64,000 nt of DNA. Source: Phylloscopus collybita. Its lineage: Eukaryota > Chordata > Aves > Passeriformes > Phylloscopidae. Location: assembly GCA_027886175.1 (NCBI GenBank), contig JAJNNQ010000031.1:1774501-1838500 (forward strand), written 5' to 3'. Shown in pieces: positions 55,973 through 64,000 of this stretch. The notes below the pieces were generated by a model, which was not told the origin of the DNA, ran no database searches, and worked only from the letters and a program-made list of their open reading frames with translations. How positions within the stretch are numbered: the first letter of the stretch is position 1; each line of letters starts with the position of its first letter. The position numbers were made by a program, and so were the translations under genes.

Positions 55973-58900
55973 CTGGGCCAGGGGAAGAGAAAAACAAACC
56001 TGAGGGGTTTATGGCATAAAAATCTGGGATTTTGGAGATATTTTGGGGGGGTTCAATTTTTTTTTCAGATAGATGTTAGGTTTTAAGTGTTTTTCAGATA
56101 TATTTTGGGGAGATTTTACATTTTTTAAGATATATTTTTGGGGTTTTTACATTTTTTCAGTTATATTTTTGGGGTTTTTACATTTTTTCAGATATATTTT
56201 TGGGGTTTTAACTTTTTTCAGATTCATTTTTGGGGGTTTAAATATTTTTACAGATATGTTTTGGGGGGGTTTAAGTGTTTTTCAGATATATTTTTGGGGT
56301 TTTAACTTTTTTCAGGTACATTTTTGGGGTTTAAGTATTTTTTTCAGATATATTTTTGGGGGTTCAAATATTTTTTCAGATATATTTTTGGGGGATTTTA
56401 CGTTTTATTCAGATATATTTTGGGGGGATTTTAGTATTTTTTTCAGATACATTTTTTGGGTTTTAAGTTTTTTTCAGATGTATTTTTTGGGTTTTAAGAT
56501 TTTTTCAGATGTATTTTTTTGCTTTAAAGTTTTTTTCAGATACATTTTTGGGGTTTTTACATTTTTTCAGTTATATTTTTTGGGGTTTAACTTTTTTCAG
56601 ATACATTTTTGGGGGTTTAAGTATTTTTTTCAGATATGTTTTTGGGGTTTTAACTTTTTTCAGATTCATTTTTGAGGGTTTAAGTATTTTTCTCAGATAT
56701 ATTTTTGGGGGTTTAAATATTTTTTCAGATATGTTTGGGGGGGTTTAAGTGTTTTTCAGATATATTTTTGGGGTTTTAACTTTTATCAGGTACATTTTTG
56801 GGGTTTAAGTATTTTTTTCAGATATATTTTTGAGGGTTTTAACTTTTTTCACACTTTTGAGGGCTTTAAGTTTTCATTCAGATGTATTTTTTGAGTCTTG
56901 AGGCTTTTTTTCAAATATATTTTTGGGGGTTTAAGTCCTTTTCAGATACATTTTTTAAGATTTAAGGCTTTTTTCAGATATATTTTTGGGGGGTTTAAGC
57001 TTTTATTCAGATGCATTTGGGGGGGATTAAAGTTTTTTTTGGATTTTTTTTTTTAGTATTAAGGCTTTTTTCAGATATATTTTTGGGGATTTACATTCTT
57101 TTCAGATATCTTTTTGGTGTTTTAAGGGTTTTTTTCAGATATATTTTTGGGGGGGGTTTAAGGATTTTTTCAGGGAACACTTCCCTCTAATTAGGCTTAT
57201 TTAAATTTATTTTGAAGCAATTAATTGGCCTTTTGATCTCCCCCAAAGAGTGCAAATAAATTACCTGTGCTAATGATGTCGTCTGGCAACTCATCCCCAC
57301 AAAACCTGGAAAAAAAAAAATGAAATGGTGACGTTTAAAAGACATGGGAATTCTGGCACAGCCCAGCTCTGTGGGGCTCAAAGGGGATGAATTGGTTTGA
57401 GGTCTTCAAATTTGGGAATTCTGTGTCAAAGCAATTGCCTCAAGGATTTTTTTTGGAATATATATTATGTATTATATATTATATATTATATATTATATAT
57501 TATATATTATATATTATATATTATATATTATATATTATATATTATATATTATACATTATACATTATACATTACATATTACATATTATATAGTATATACAA
57601 TGTTATATACAATATATTCTATATTATATATTCTATACAATATGTTATATACAACATATCATATATATCATATATATCATATATATCATACATATTCTAT
57701 ATTCTATATTCTATATTCTATATGGTTTATGATATATTATATATGATATATGATATTATATATGATATAATATGTATTATGTAAGATATATTGTATATAA
57801 GATATATGATATATATATAATATAATATAATATAATATAATATAATATAATATAATATAATATAATATACATTTATTTATATATAATTAATTATACTTTA
57901 TATAATTTATAATCAGCATCCTTCCAAGGGGGAACAAATGACACACGAATTTGCACATTTCAGTCACTTTTACCTGCCCACAAAGCCGTTGACGTCGTCA
58001 TAGCTGTCGTAGATCTCCAGGAAATCAGCCAGGCAGGCGGTGTCATTTTATAATTTATAATTTATAAACAGTGTCCTTCCAAGGGAGGACCAATGACACA
58101 CGAATTTGCACATTTCAGTCGGCTTTACCTGCCCACAAAGCCGTTGACATCGTCGTAGCTGTCGTAGATCTCCAGGAAATCAGCCAGGCAGGCGGTGTCG
58201 TCCTCCACGTCGAACTCCAGGAACTGCAGGTGGATGCGCTGCCCGTACCTGACCCGGATGTGCCAGTAGCAGATCTGCTCGTTTTCGTACTCGTTCGGGT
58301 AGCCTGGGGACTTGAAGACGTGCTTGGAGTCCGTGAACACTCCGCCACACTCTTTTCCTAAGGCAGAAACACCACCAGGAAGGGTTTAAGCTTTAATTCC
58401 GACCGTGGTTGGAATCTTTAGGCACTTCGACCTTTGTAGCCCTGGTTGGTGCCTGTGATGTTTTGGTTTCTCTGAAACTCTTTTCCCAGAGAGTTTTCTG
58501 TCAACCAGAGACACATTTTTCTAACTGTAACCTATCTTCACATTCCTTTCCCTAGGAGGGACTTCTTCTTGATGTCCCTCTGACTTGACCAATGTGATTG
58601 AAAAAGTTTGTCTTTTTTTTCACCAAGTGAGTCGTTCTTTGTAAAATAGAAAAAGAAAATAAAATAAACAGAAAAAGAAAATAAAAAAGTAAAATAAAAA
58701 GAAAGAAATAACTAAAAATAAACTAAGTCATTGTCAGCCTTCTGAGTCAGAGTCTGTGTTGTAATCTTTAACAGCATCAGACCTGGGGAGCTGTAGGAAG
58801 TGACACAGGAACATCCAGAGTGACAAAGCTTCTCATGGATTCACCTGGTGAATGGCAGTCGTTCCTAGCTTTTGGAAGAAGGTATTTTGGAAGCAAGAGG

Positions 58901-61900
58901 TGTCATCCAAACCTCACTGAATTCACAGGAAAAGCTTTAATTGCATTCAGTGGATTTGGGGCCAGAGCTGTGTTTTATGTAAGAGGCTTTTGGGATTTCT
59001 GGCTCTCTCAAGCTTTACAGCTTTGCTTGCAAGTCACACTGACACTCAAATTCATCCTTTCTTCCTCAAAAACCTCTTTCAAGTGTGTTTTCTACAAAAA
59101 CCAGCTCATGATCACATACCTGGTGTTGTACTCCTCTTCTTCCTCCTGTTCTATATTCCCTTTGGGATGAAAACACTCCTGGTTTGATCCAGTGGCCATT
59201 TGGACTTTGCCAGCTCTGTGCCACCGGGGCTGACCAAACTGGGAATTCCTGCCTGAATTCAGGATTTATGACAGCTGAGAGCTGTGTCAGGGTATTCAGG
59301 GCACAGGAGTTAGGAGCTCTAAGAAGGGTTAACTCCCTGAGTTTGTAAATTCTCCATGAGCCCAGAACTTCCCAGCTCAGCTCCACTCCAGTACCTGCAG
59401 AGCTGGCTCCAGCTCAGGGGCTGCAACACCAGAGAGATGTGGATCTGCTGGAGTGAACCCAGAGGAGGCCACAGAGCTGCTCCAAGGCTGGAACCCCTCT
59501 GGAGCCAGGCAGAGAGAGCTGGGGGTGCTCACTTGGAGAAGAGAAGGCTCCAGGAATACCTTGGAGCACTTCCCAGGCGCTAAAGGGGCTCCAGGAGAGC
59601 TGGAGAGAGATTGGGGACAAGGGCTGGAGGGACAGGACACAAGGAATGGCTCCCACTGCCAGAGGGCAGGGCTGGATGGCAGATTGGAAATTGGGAATTC
59701 CTGGCTGGGCTGAAATTCCCAGAAAAGCTGTGGCTGCTCCTGGATCCCTGGGAGTGTCCAAGGCCAGGCTGGACATTGGCGTCGGGAGCAGCCTGGGACA
59801 GTGTGAGGTGTCCCTGCTCATGGCAGGGGTGGCCCTGGATGGGCTTTAAGATCCCTTCCAACCCAACTCATTCCTTGATTCCATCACTCCATGATCACTG
59901 CTAGGTGGGATGAACACTTCAACCACCCAAACAATTCCACAAGCTCCTCTTGCCATCTTTGGCCTCCTGAAGGCCAGGAGAACAATTCCTCCCCAGGACA
60001 AGCTCCTCAGAACGCCAGTCCCAGACAGGACATTCATTTTTCAGAGCTGTTCCATCTCAGACACGTAAAAAGAAGGGCTGACACTAAATCTAGCCTGTTG
60101 CAGGCAGAACACCTCTTTTGTCTCTGTCCCACCTGCAAAGAGCCCTGCCAGGCTCCACAGAACCCAAATCCCTGCAGTGCTGGAGGCTCGTGTCTGTGCA
60201 GTTTTGGCAGCTCCGGTTTCCTTCTGCTCTCGGACCAAACTGGACAGCAGCTCCCCGTGGCCCAGAGGAGAGGCTGACAAAGGACACGGTCCCAAGCAGA
60301 AATTCCGAGGGCAGGAGTCTCCCTGCAGCTCTCTTTGTGTGTGGAACATCTGGGAAGGGCCCCCACCCCACGGAGCTATTTGAGCAACATAAACAAGCCC
60401 CAGCCCTGGGAGCACAAACAAAATGTGCACAGCTGTGCAGACGTCATGGCCCAGCCTGACTCTGGCTCTGCCAGGCAGGGCTGAGCACTGGGAGCAGCAG
60501 CAGGGCCAAGCTGAGCTTTGCTTTCCTTCCTGGTGCCTGGTGTCCCCTGCTCGGTGAAGGGACACCAAGCTGAAATGTCCCTGTCCCCATGGTGCCAGGG
60601 GCTGTGTGAGTATGGGAGTCACCTGCAGGGCAGCGTGGAGGGGATGGGGGGATGTCTCTGCTGAGGTCCTTGTCAGTCATGGTGGAACTCTGATCTGCTC
60701 TGGAGATCCACTCTTCCTCATCTAATTACACCCAAAGCACTGCTGGGGGGCTGGTGGGATTTTCACTTACAGAGTACAGAATTACAGAATGGTTTGGATT
60801 GAAAGGGAACATGAAAGCTCATCCCATCCCACCCCTGCCACGGGCAGGAACACCTCCCACTATCCCAGATTGCTCCAGCCTGGCCTTAGACACTTCCAGG
60901 CATCCAGGGGCAGCCACAGCTTCTCTGGCAATTCCATTCCAGCCCCTCCCCACCATTCCTCCCCAGGACAAGCTCCTCAGAATGCCAGTCCCAGACGGGA
61001 CATTCATTTTCAGAGCTGTTCCATCTCAGACACAAAAAAAAGAAGGGTTGACACTAAATCAAGGGTTAACACTAAATCTAGCCTGTTGCAGGCAGAACAC
61101 CTCAGATTATGGGCCTCAGATTATTCAGATAACTTGTGGGCTAAGTGCAGAAGAGGACAGAAGAGGACAGAAGAGGACAGAAGAGGACAGCCCCCGTGGC
61201 TGCTGCTCCTCACCGTTGGGGTTGTAGCAGTAGGCGTCCCACCTCTCGCTCCTGTTGAGGCGAATCCCGTAGTCGACAATTCCCGTCTTGCCAAAGCCAC
61301 AGTTGGCTCCAGCTTTTACGATGGGATAACCAACTCTGCCCTTTGCCATCCAGCCAGCAGCACACACGTGGAAACCTGCAGCAGAGGGAAAAGGAGACGT
61401 GGATTGGATCAATCCTGCTCTCATTTCAACAAAGTCTCACTCGAGCGGAGGGCTCAGTGACCTGGGTGTAATTGGCCTGAGAGGAATTGAGCTGCACGGG
61501 AACGTTGAGAGGGTAATTTTAAATACAGAGGATAAAAGCGAATTGTGTTCTCCACAATGTGATTGCTGGTTCTTCAGCTGAAACCCCAAATCAGATGCAG
61601 ATGGACTGCACAGTCAGTTTTAAGTGTTCTACCAGCACTTGTAATCAAATTATCCATTGGAGGAGTTTGCCAAGGGTGTTCTCTGTTTCCCTTTTGAAGT
61701 CACACAAATTTACTCAATCTCGTCTCAAGAGTTCTCAGCATTAAGTTCTAAAAATACATAAAATGCTACAGACAACTACTACAGACAGCTAAAATGCCCA
61801 AGTATTTGCTTAAAACACTCTCAAATTAAATTTAAATACCTGAAATGCCTCAAGGGTTTCTTGCCAATCAAAAAGATCCTGCAAATGCAATTTGTGGCTG

Positions 61901-63277
61901 AGAACTTAACACCGATAGCCAAAGAATGCAATGTTGTTCACCCTCTGGTGGACACCCATCCAATGTTTTCATGGAGAGGAACTGGAACATATTTGTGGCA
62001 TCTTAAGGCTCTGGGCTCCTCAGAAGAAACAAAAGTACCCTTTTCACATGTGCTGGTGCTGGGAGCCAGCTTCTGACTCAACAGCAGAGTGAAAAAATGT
62101 CTGGAGTGGAGGATATTTTCCATTGTTTTCCCAGTGCTCTGAATGAATGGGGAACCTATCAGGAATCAGCTGGAGATACAGGGGACCCCTCACTCAGCTC
62201 CACTTTCCACTCCAAGCACAGCACTCATTCCCTTGCAGAGAAAACATCTTGGTTTTGCTTTCCAGAGAAAACAAAAGATGTTGAGTGGTTGGAGCGAGTC
62301 CAGAGGAGGTCAGGGAGATGCTCTGAGGGCTGAAGTCCCTCTGGAGCCAGGCTGGGAGAGCTGGGAATGTTCCCCTTGGAGAAGGGAAGGCTCCAGAGAG
62401 AGCTGGGGGTGTTCACCTGGAGAAGGGAAGGCTCCAGGGAGAGCTGGGAATGTTCCCCTGGAGAAGGGAAGGCTCCAGGGAGAGCTGGGAATGTTCCCCT
62501 GGAGAAGGGAAGGCTCCAGAGAGAGCTGGGAATGTTCCCCTGGAGAAGGGAAGGCTCCAGAGAGAGCTGGGGGTGCTCACCTGGAGAAGGGAAGGCTCCA
62601 GGGAGAGCTGGGAATGTTCCCCTGGAGAAGGGAAGGCTCCAGGGAGAGCTGGGAATGTTCCCCTGGAGAAGGGAAGGCTCCAGGGAGAGCTGGGAATGTT
62701 CCCCTGGAGAAGGGAAGGCTCCAGGGAGAGCTGGGAATGTTCCCCTGGAGAAGGGAAGGCTCCAGGGAGAGCTGGGAATGTTCCCCTGGAGAAGGGAAGG
62801 CTCCAGGGAGAGCTCCCAGCCCCTGGCAGGACCTGAAGGGGCTCCAGGAGAGCTGCAGAGGGACTGGGGACAAGGGCTGGAGGGACAGGACACAGGGAAT
62901 GGCTCCCACTGCCAGAGGGCAGGGCTGGCTGGGAGATTGGGAATTGGGAATTCCTGCCTGGGAGGACTGGGACACCCTAACACTCATCATGCTCAGTTAC
63001 CAAGTAGGCGGCTTGGGCAAAAAATCCACGGGATTTCCAAATCTCACCGCCCCAGAGCTCCCAACAGCTCTGCCAACCCAGGAGCAGCCCCCCCCTGAAG
63101 AGCCCCGTGAGGAGCAGAGTGGCCTGGCTCTGTCCTGACCTATTTTCCGAGCGGCCTCCAGCTGCTGGTAGGTGGCCAGGTGTCCTCCCTCGTACTCGCA
63201 CACCGCCTTGGCCTCGGCGTAGGTCAGCCGGTACTTGCCGGAGCGCGCCTCGCGGTGATAGACCCCGGCTGCTCGCT
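55818..63277 (-). CDS. TNFAIP6: TNF-alpha-induced protein 6 (TSG-6), all exons but the first
   Basis: TSG-6 is a secreted, inflammation-induced hyaluronan-binding protein. It transfers inter-alpha-inhibitor heavy chains to hyaluronan and stabilises matrix around ovulation and at wounds (known from the family). Five minus-strand exons are present: 63277-63140, 61375-61214, 58357-58129, 57305-57265 and 55972-55818. They give 725 nt, entering with a split codon and ending in TGA at 55820-55818, about 240 codons. The first two make the Link module ([40 protein letters not shown]). The next three make the CUB domain ([39 protein letters not shown]). The C-terminal tail [10 protein letters not shown] differs from the mammalian end. 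The signal-peptide exon lies beyond 64,000. Confidence 0.97.
56055..57172. repeat. About 31-bp T-rich minisatellite, 30 or more copies
   Basis: The unit resembles TTTTTCAGATATATTTTTGG followed by GGTTTTAACTT. It fills the last TNFAIP6 intron. Long Phe-rich open frames here are artefacts. Confidence 0.95.
57265..57305 (-). CDS. TNFAIP6: TNFAIP6 41-nt exon in the CUB domain
   Basis: Acceptor ttccag, donor gtaatt. It encodes [13 protein letters not shown], matching mammalian [13 protein letters not shown]. Confidence 0.96.
57455..57895. repeat. TATATT/ATATAT low-complexity tract
   Basis: 440 bp of nearly pure A/T with (ATTATAT)n, CATATATAT and (ATAAT)n sections, able to form many self-complementary folds. 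Confidence 0.95.
57904..58044 (-). pseudogene. Partial duplicate of a TNFAIP6 CUB exon
   Basis: 57904-58044 copies 58059-58199 (offset 155 bp). It includes 71 nt of the exon's 3' end (57974-58044), its donor gtaaaa and about 70 nt of intron. The coding part stays open ([20 protein letters not shown]) but has no acceptor on its upstream side. Confidence 0.93.
58129..58357 (-). CDS. TNFAIP6: TNFAIP6 exon: first half of CUB domain
   Basis: 229 nt, acceptor ccttag, donor gtaaag. It encodes [39 protein letters not shown], then [17 protein letters not shown]. Confidence 0.97.
58358..59389 (-). other. TNFAIP6 intron, left part
   Basis: An A-rich AGAAAAAGAAAATAAAAT run at about 58645-58720. No exon recognised. 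Confidence 0.6.
59390..59890 (+). mobile_element. CR1 LINE 3' portion, about 500 bp
   Basis: Sense CR1 phrases in order: AACCCAGAGGAGGCCACAGA, GAGAGAGCTGGGGGTGCTCA, TTGGAGAAGAGAAGGCTCCA, AAGGCCAGGCTGGACATTGG and AAGATCCCTTCCAACCCAAC, ending in a CCATCACTCCATGAT tail. It is the most complete CR1 copy here. Confidence 0.9.
59984..60113. repeat. Segmental duplicate, copy 1
   Basis: From ATTCCTCCCCAGGACAAGCT to TTGCAGGCAGAACACCTC. It matches 60956-61103. Confidence 0.92.
60114..60770 (-). other. TNFAIP6 intron, middle part, nothing recognised
   Basis: Unique G+C-rich sequence. Open frames overlap on both strands and none has homology I recognise. Confidence 0.5.
60775..60955 (-). mobile_element. 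CR1 LINE 3' fragment
   Basis: Plus strand shows antisense CR1: ACAGAATGGTTTGGATTGAA, CTGCCACGGGCAGGAACACC and CAGCCTGGCCTTAGACACTT. Confidence 0.88.
60956..61103. repeat. Segmental duplicate, copy 2
   Basis: Same block as 59984-60113, with an extra internal repeat of GGTTGACACTAAATC. It directly adjoins the antisense CR1 fragment. Confidence 0.92.
61148..61192. repeat. 11-bp tandem repeat, four copies
   Basis: AGAGGACAGAA units about 22 nt from the TNFAIP6 exon at 61214-61375, on its donor side. Confidence 0.93.
61214..61375 (-). CDS. TNFAIP6: TNFAIP6 exon: second half of Link module
   Basis: 162 nt, acceptor tgcag, donor gtgagg. It encodes [40 protein letters not shown], then [11 protein letters not shown]. 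Confidence 0.97.
61376..62284 (-). other. TNFAIP6 intron between Link exons, left part
   Basis: No exon or repeat recognised. Confidence 0.55.
62285..62975 (+). mobile_element. CR1 LINE 3' portion with internal 41-bp expansion
   Basis: Sense CR1 begins GAGCGAGTCCAGAGGAGGTC and resumes after the array with CTGGGGACAAGGGCTGGAGG and CCACTGCCAGAGGGCAGGGC. Its middle is replaced by the 62360-62815 array. Confidence 0.88.
62360..62815. repeat. 41-bp minisatellite grown from CR1 sequence, about 11 copies
   Basis: The unit contains GAGCTGGGAATGTTCCCCTG and GAGAAGGGAAGGCTCCAGGG. All frames stay open on both strands, producing spurious proteins. Confidence 0.96.
63140..63277 (-). CDS. TNFAIP6: TNFAIP6 exon: first half of Link module
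   Basis: 138 nt, acceptor ccgcag, donor gtcagg. It encodes [20 protein letters not shown], then [20 protein letters not shown] and RKIG. Confidence 0.97.
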
Positions 63278-63280
63278 CTG

Positions 63281-64000
63281 CGGGGACAGCGGGGACAGCA
63301 GGGACAGACAGGGACAGCGGGGACAGACAGGGACAGAGAGGGACAGCAGGGACAGACAGGGACAGACAGGGACAGCGGGGACAGACAGGGACAGAGAGGG
63401 ACAGCAGGGACAGACAGGGACAGACAGGGACAGCGGGGACAGCAGGGACAGACAGGGACACATGGGGACAGACAGGGACAGAGAGGGACAGCGGGGACAG
63501 ACAGGGACAGAGAGGGACAGCAGGGACAGACAGGGACACATGGGGACAGCAGGGACAGACAGGGGCAGACAGGGACACATGGGGACAGCAGAGACAGCAG
63601 GGACAGCAGGGACAGACGGGGACAGCAGGGACAAACAGGGGCAGACAGGGACAGCAGGGACAGACAGGGACAGCAGGGACAGACAGACAGAGGGGGACAC
63701 ACAGGGACAGCGGGGACAGCAGGGACAGACAGGGACACATCGGGACACACGGGGACAGCGGGGACAGACAGGGACAGACAGAGACACATGGGGACACACG
63801 GGGACACATGGGTACAGATAGGGACACATGGGGACAACGGGGACACATGGGCACAACAGGGACATGGGGGACAGCAGGGACACACGGGGACAGACAGGGA
63901 CACACAGGGACACATGGGGACACACCGGGACACGCGGGGACACATGGGTACAGATAGGGACACATGGGGACAACGGGGACACACGGGCACAACAGGGACA
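63281..64000. repeat. 10-bp minisatellite, 70 or so copies, to window edge
   Basis: Decamers GGGACAGACA, GGGACAGCAG, GGGACACATG and GGGACACACG. It begins next to the TNFAIP6 exon at 63277 and continues past the window. Confidence 0.97.

Noticed and set aside
56073..56748. Phe-rich frame resembling a membrane protein
   Set aside because: It is a T-rich 31-bp minisatellite in a TNFAIP6 intron.
57387..57784. Tyr/Ile-rich frames
   Set aside because: They arise from TATATT low-complexity sequence.
62143..63138. Open frames of 240-330 codons on both strands
   Set aside because: They come from the 41-bp CR1-derived array. Every unit is the same and no splice or homology support exists.
62977..63992. 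Cys/Pro/Val-rich frames of 250-337 codons on the minus strand that run into real Link-module residues
   Set aside because: Only the part from 63277 to 63140 is exon. The rest is the AG-free decamer intron read through the acceptor.
1..64000. Endogenous retrovirus, DNA transposon with terminal repeats, tRNA or snoRNA genes, or an undescribed multigene system
   Set aside because: No long terminal repeats, viral-type coding blocks, tRNA-like folds or unexplained conserved coding sequence were found by reading. All convincing exons belong to NEB, RIF1 and TNFAIP6. A repeat-library and covariance-model search would be decisive.

Overview
This is nuclear DNA from a vertebrate, most likely a bird. 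The gene order matches the amniote block NEB - RIF1 - TNFAIP6, and many fragments resemble the 3' part of CR1 LINEs, the dominant repeat of bird genomes. Introns are short and crowded with minisatellites. All genes are spliced, so nearly every long open reading frame in the window is either a piece of one exon or an artefact of a repeat. Exons were called by reading splice sites, carrying codon phase through every junction, and comparing with remembered mammalian orthologues. In all three genes the exon lengths sum to an intact frame.

Layout. (1) 1-19,500, plus strand: the 3' end of NEB (nebulin), 22 exons and 777 codons. It comprises two 35-residue modules, fourteen 31-residue Z-disc modules on 93-nt exons, C-terminal modules, a Ser-rich linker and the terminal SH3 domain. 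The stop is at 18,466-18,468. (2) 19,970-53,460, minus strand, tail to tail with NEB: the complete RIF1 gene, 35 coding exons and 2,344 codons. It has N-terminal helical repeats, one 2.8-kb exon for the disordered middle, SILK and RVSF PP1-docking motifs, and a conserved C-terminal domain. Its start codon lies in a CpG-rich promoter with CCAAT and YY1-type motifs at about 53,100-53,660. (3) 53,700-55,817: intergenic DNA plus the TNFAIP6 3' UTR. (4) 55,818-63,277, minus strand: TNFAIP6 (TSG-6), five exons encoding the Link and CUB domains. The signal-peptide exon lies beyond the right edge of the window.

The three genes do unrelated jobs: thin-filament and Z-disc architecture (NEB), replication timing and double-strand-break repair (RIF1), and hyaluronan matrix remodelling in inflammation (TNFAIP6). 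I see no operon-like logic, CRISPR array, provirus, RNA gene or undescribed multigene system. The unusual content is structural. There are about twenty tandem arrays, several directly against splice sites. One multiplies a 3' splice site with the first codons of the NEB SH3 exon. One gives TNFAIP6 an intron stretch with no AG on the transcribed strand for 720 nt. One puts 659 nt of pure polypurine opposite the RIF1 3' UTR. There is also a near-perfect 41-bp hairpin, a recent NEB exon duplication and a stray copy of part of a TNFAIP6 exon.
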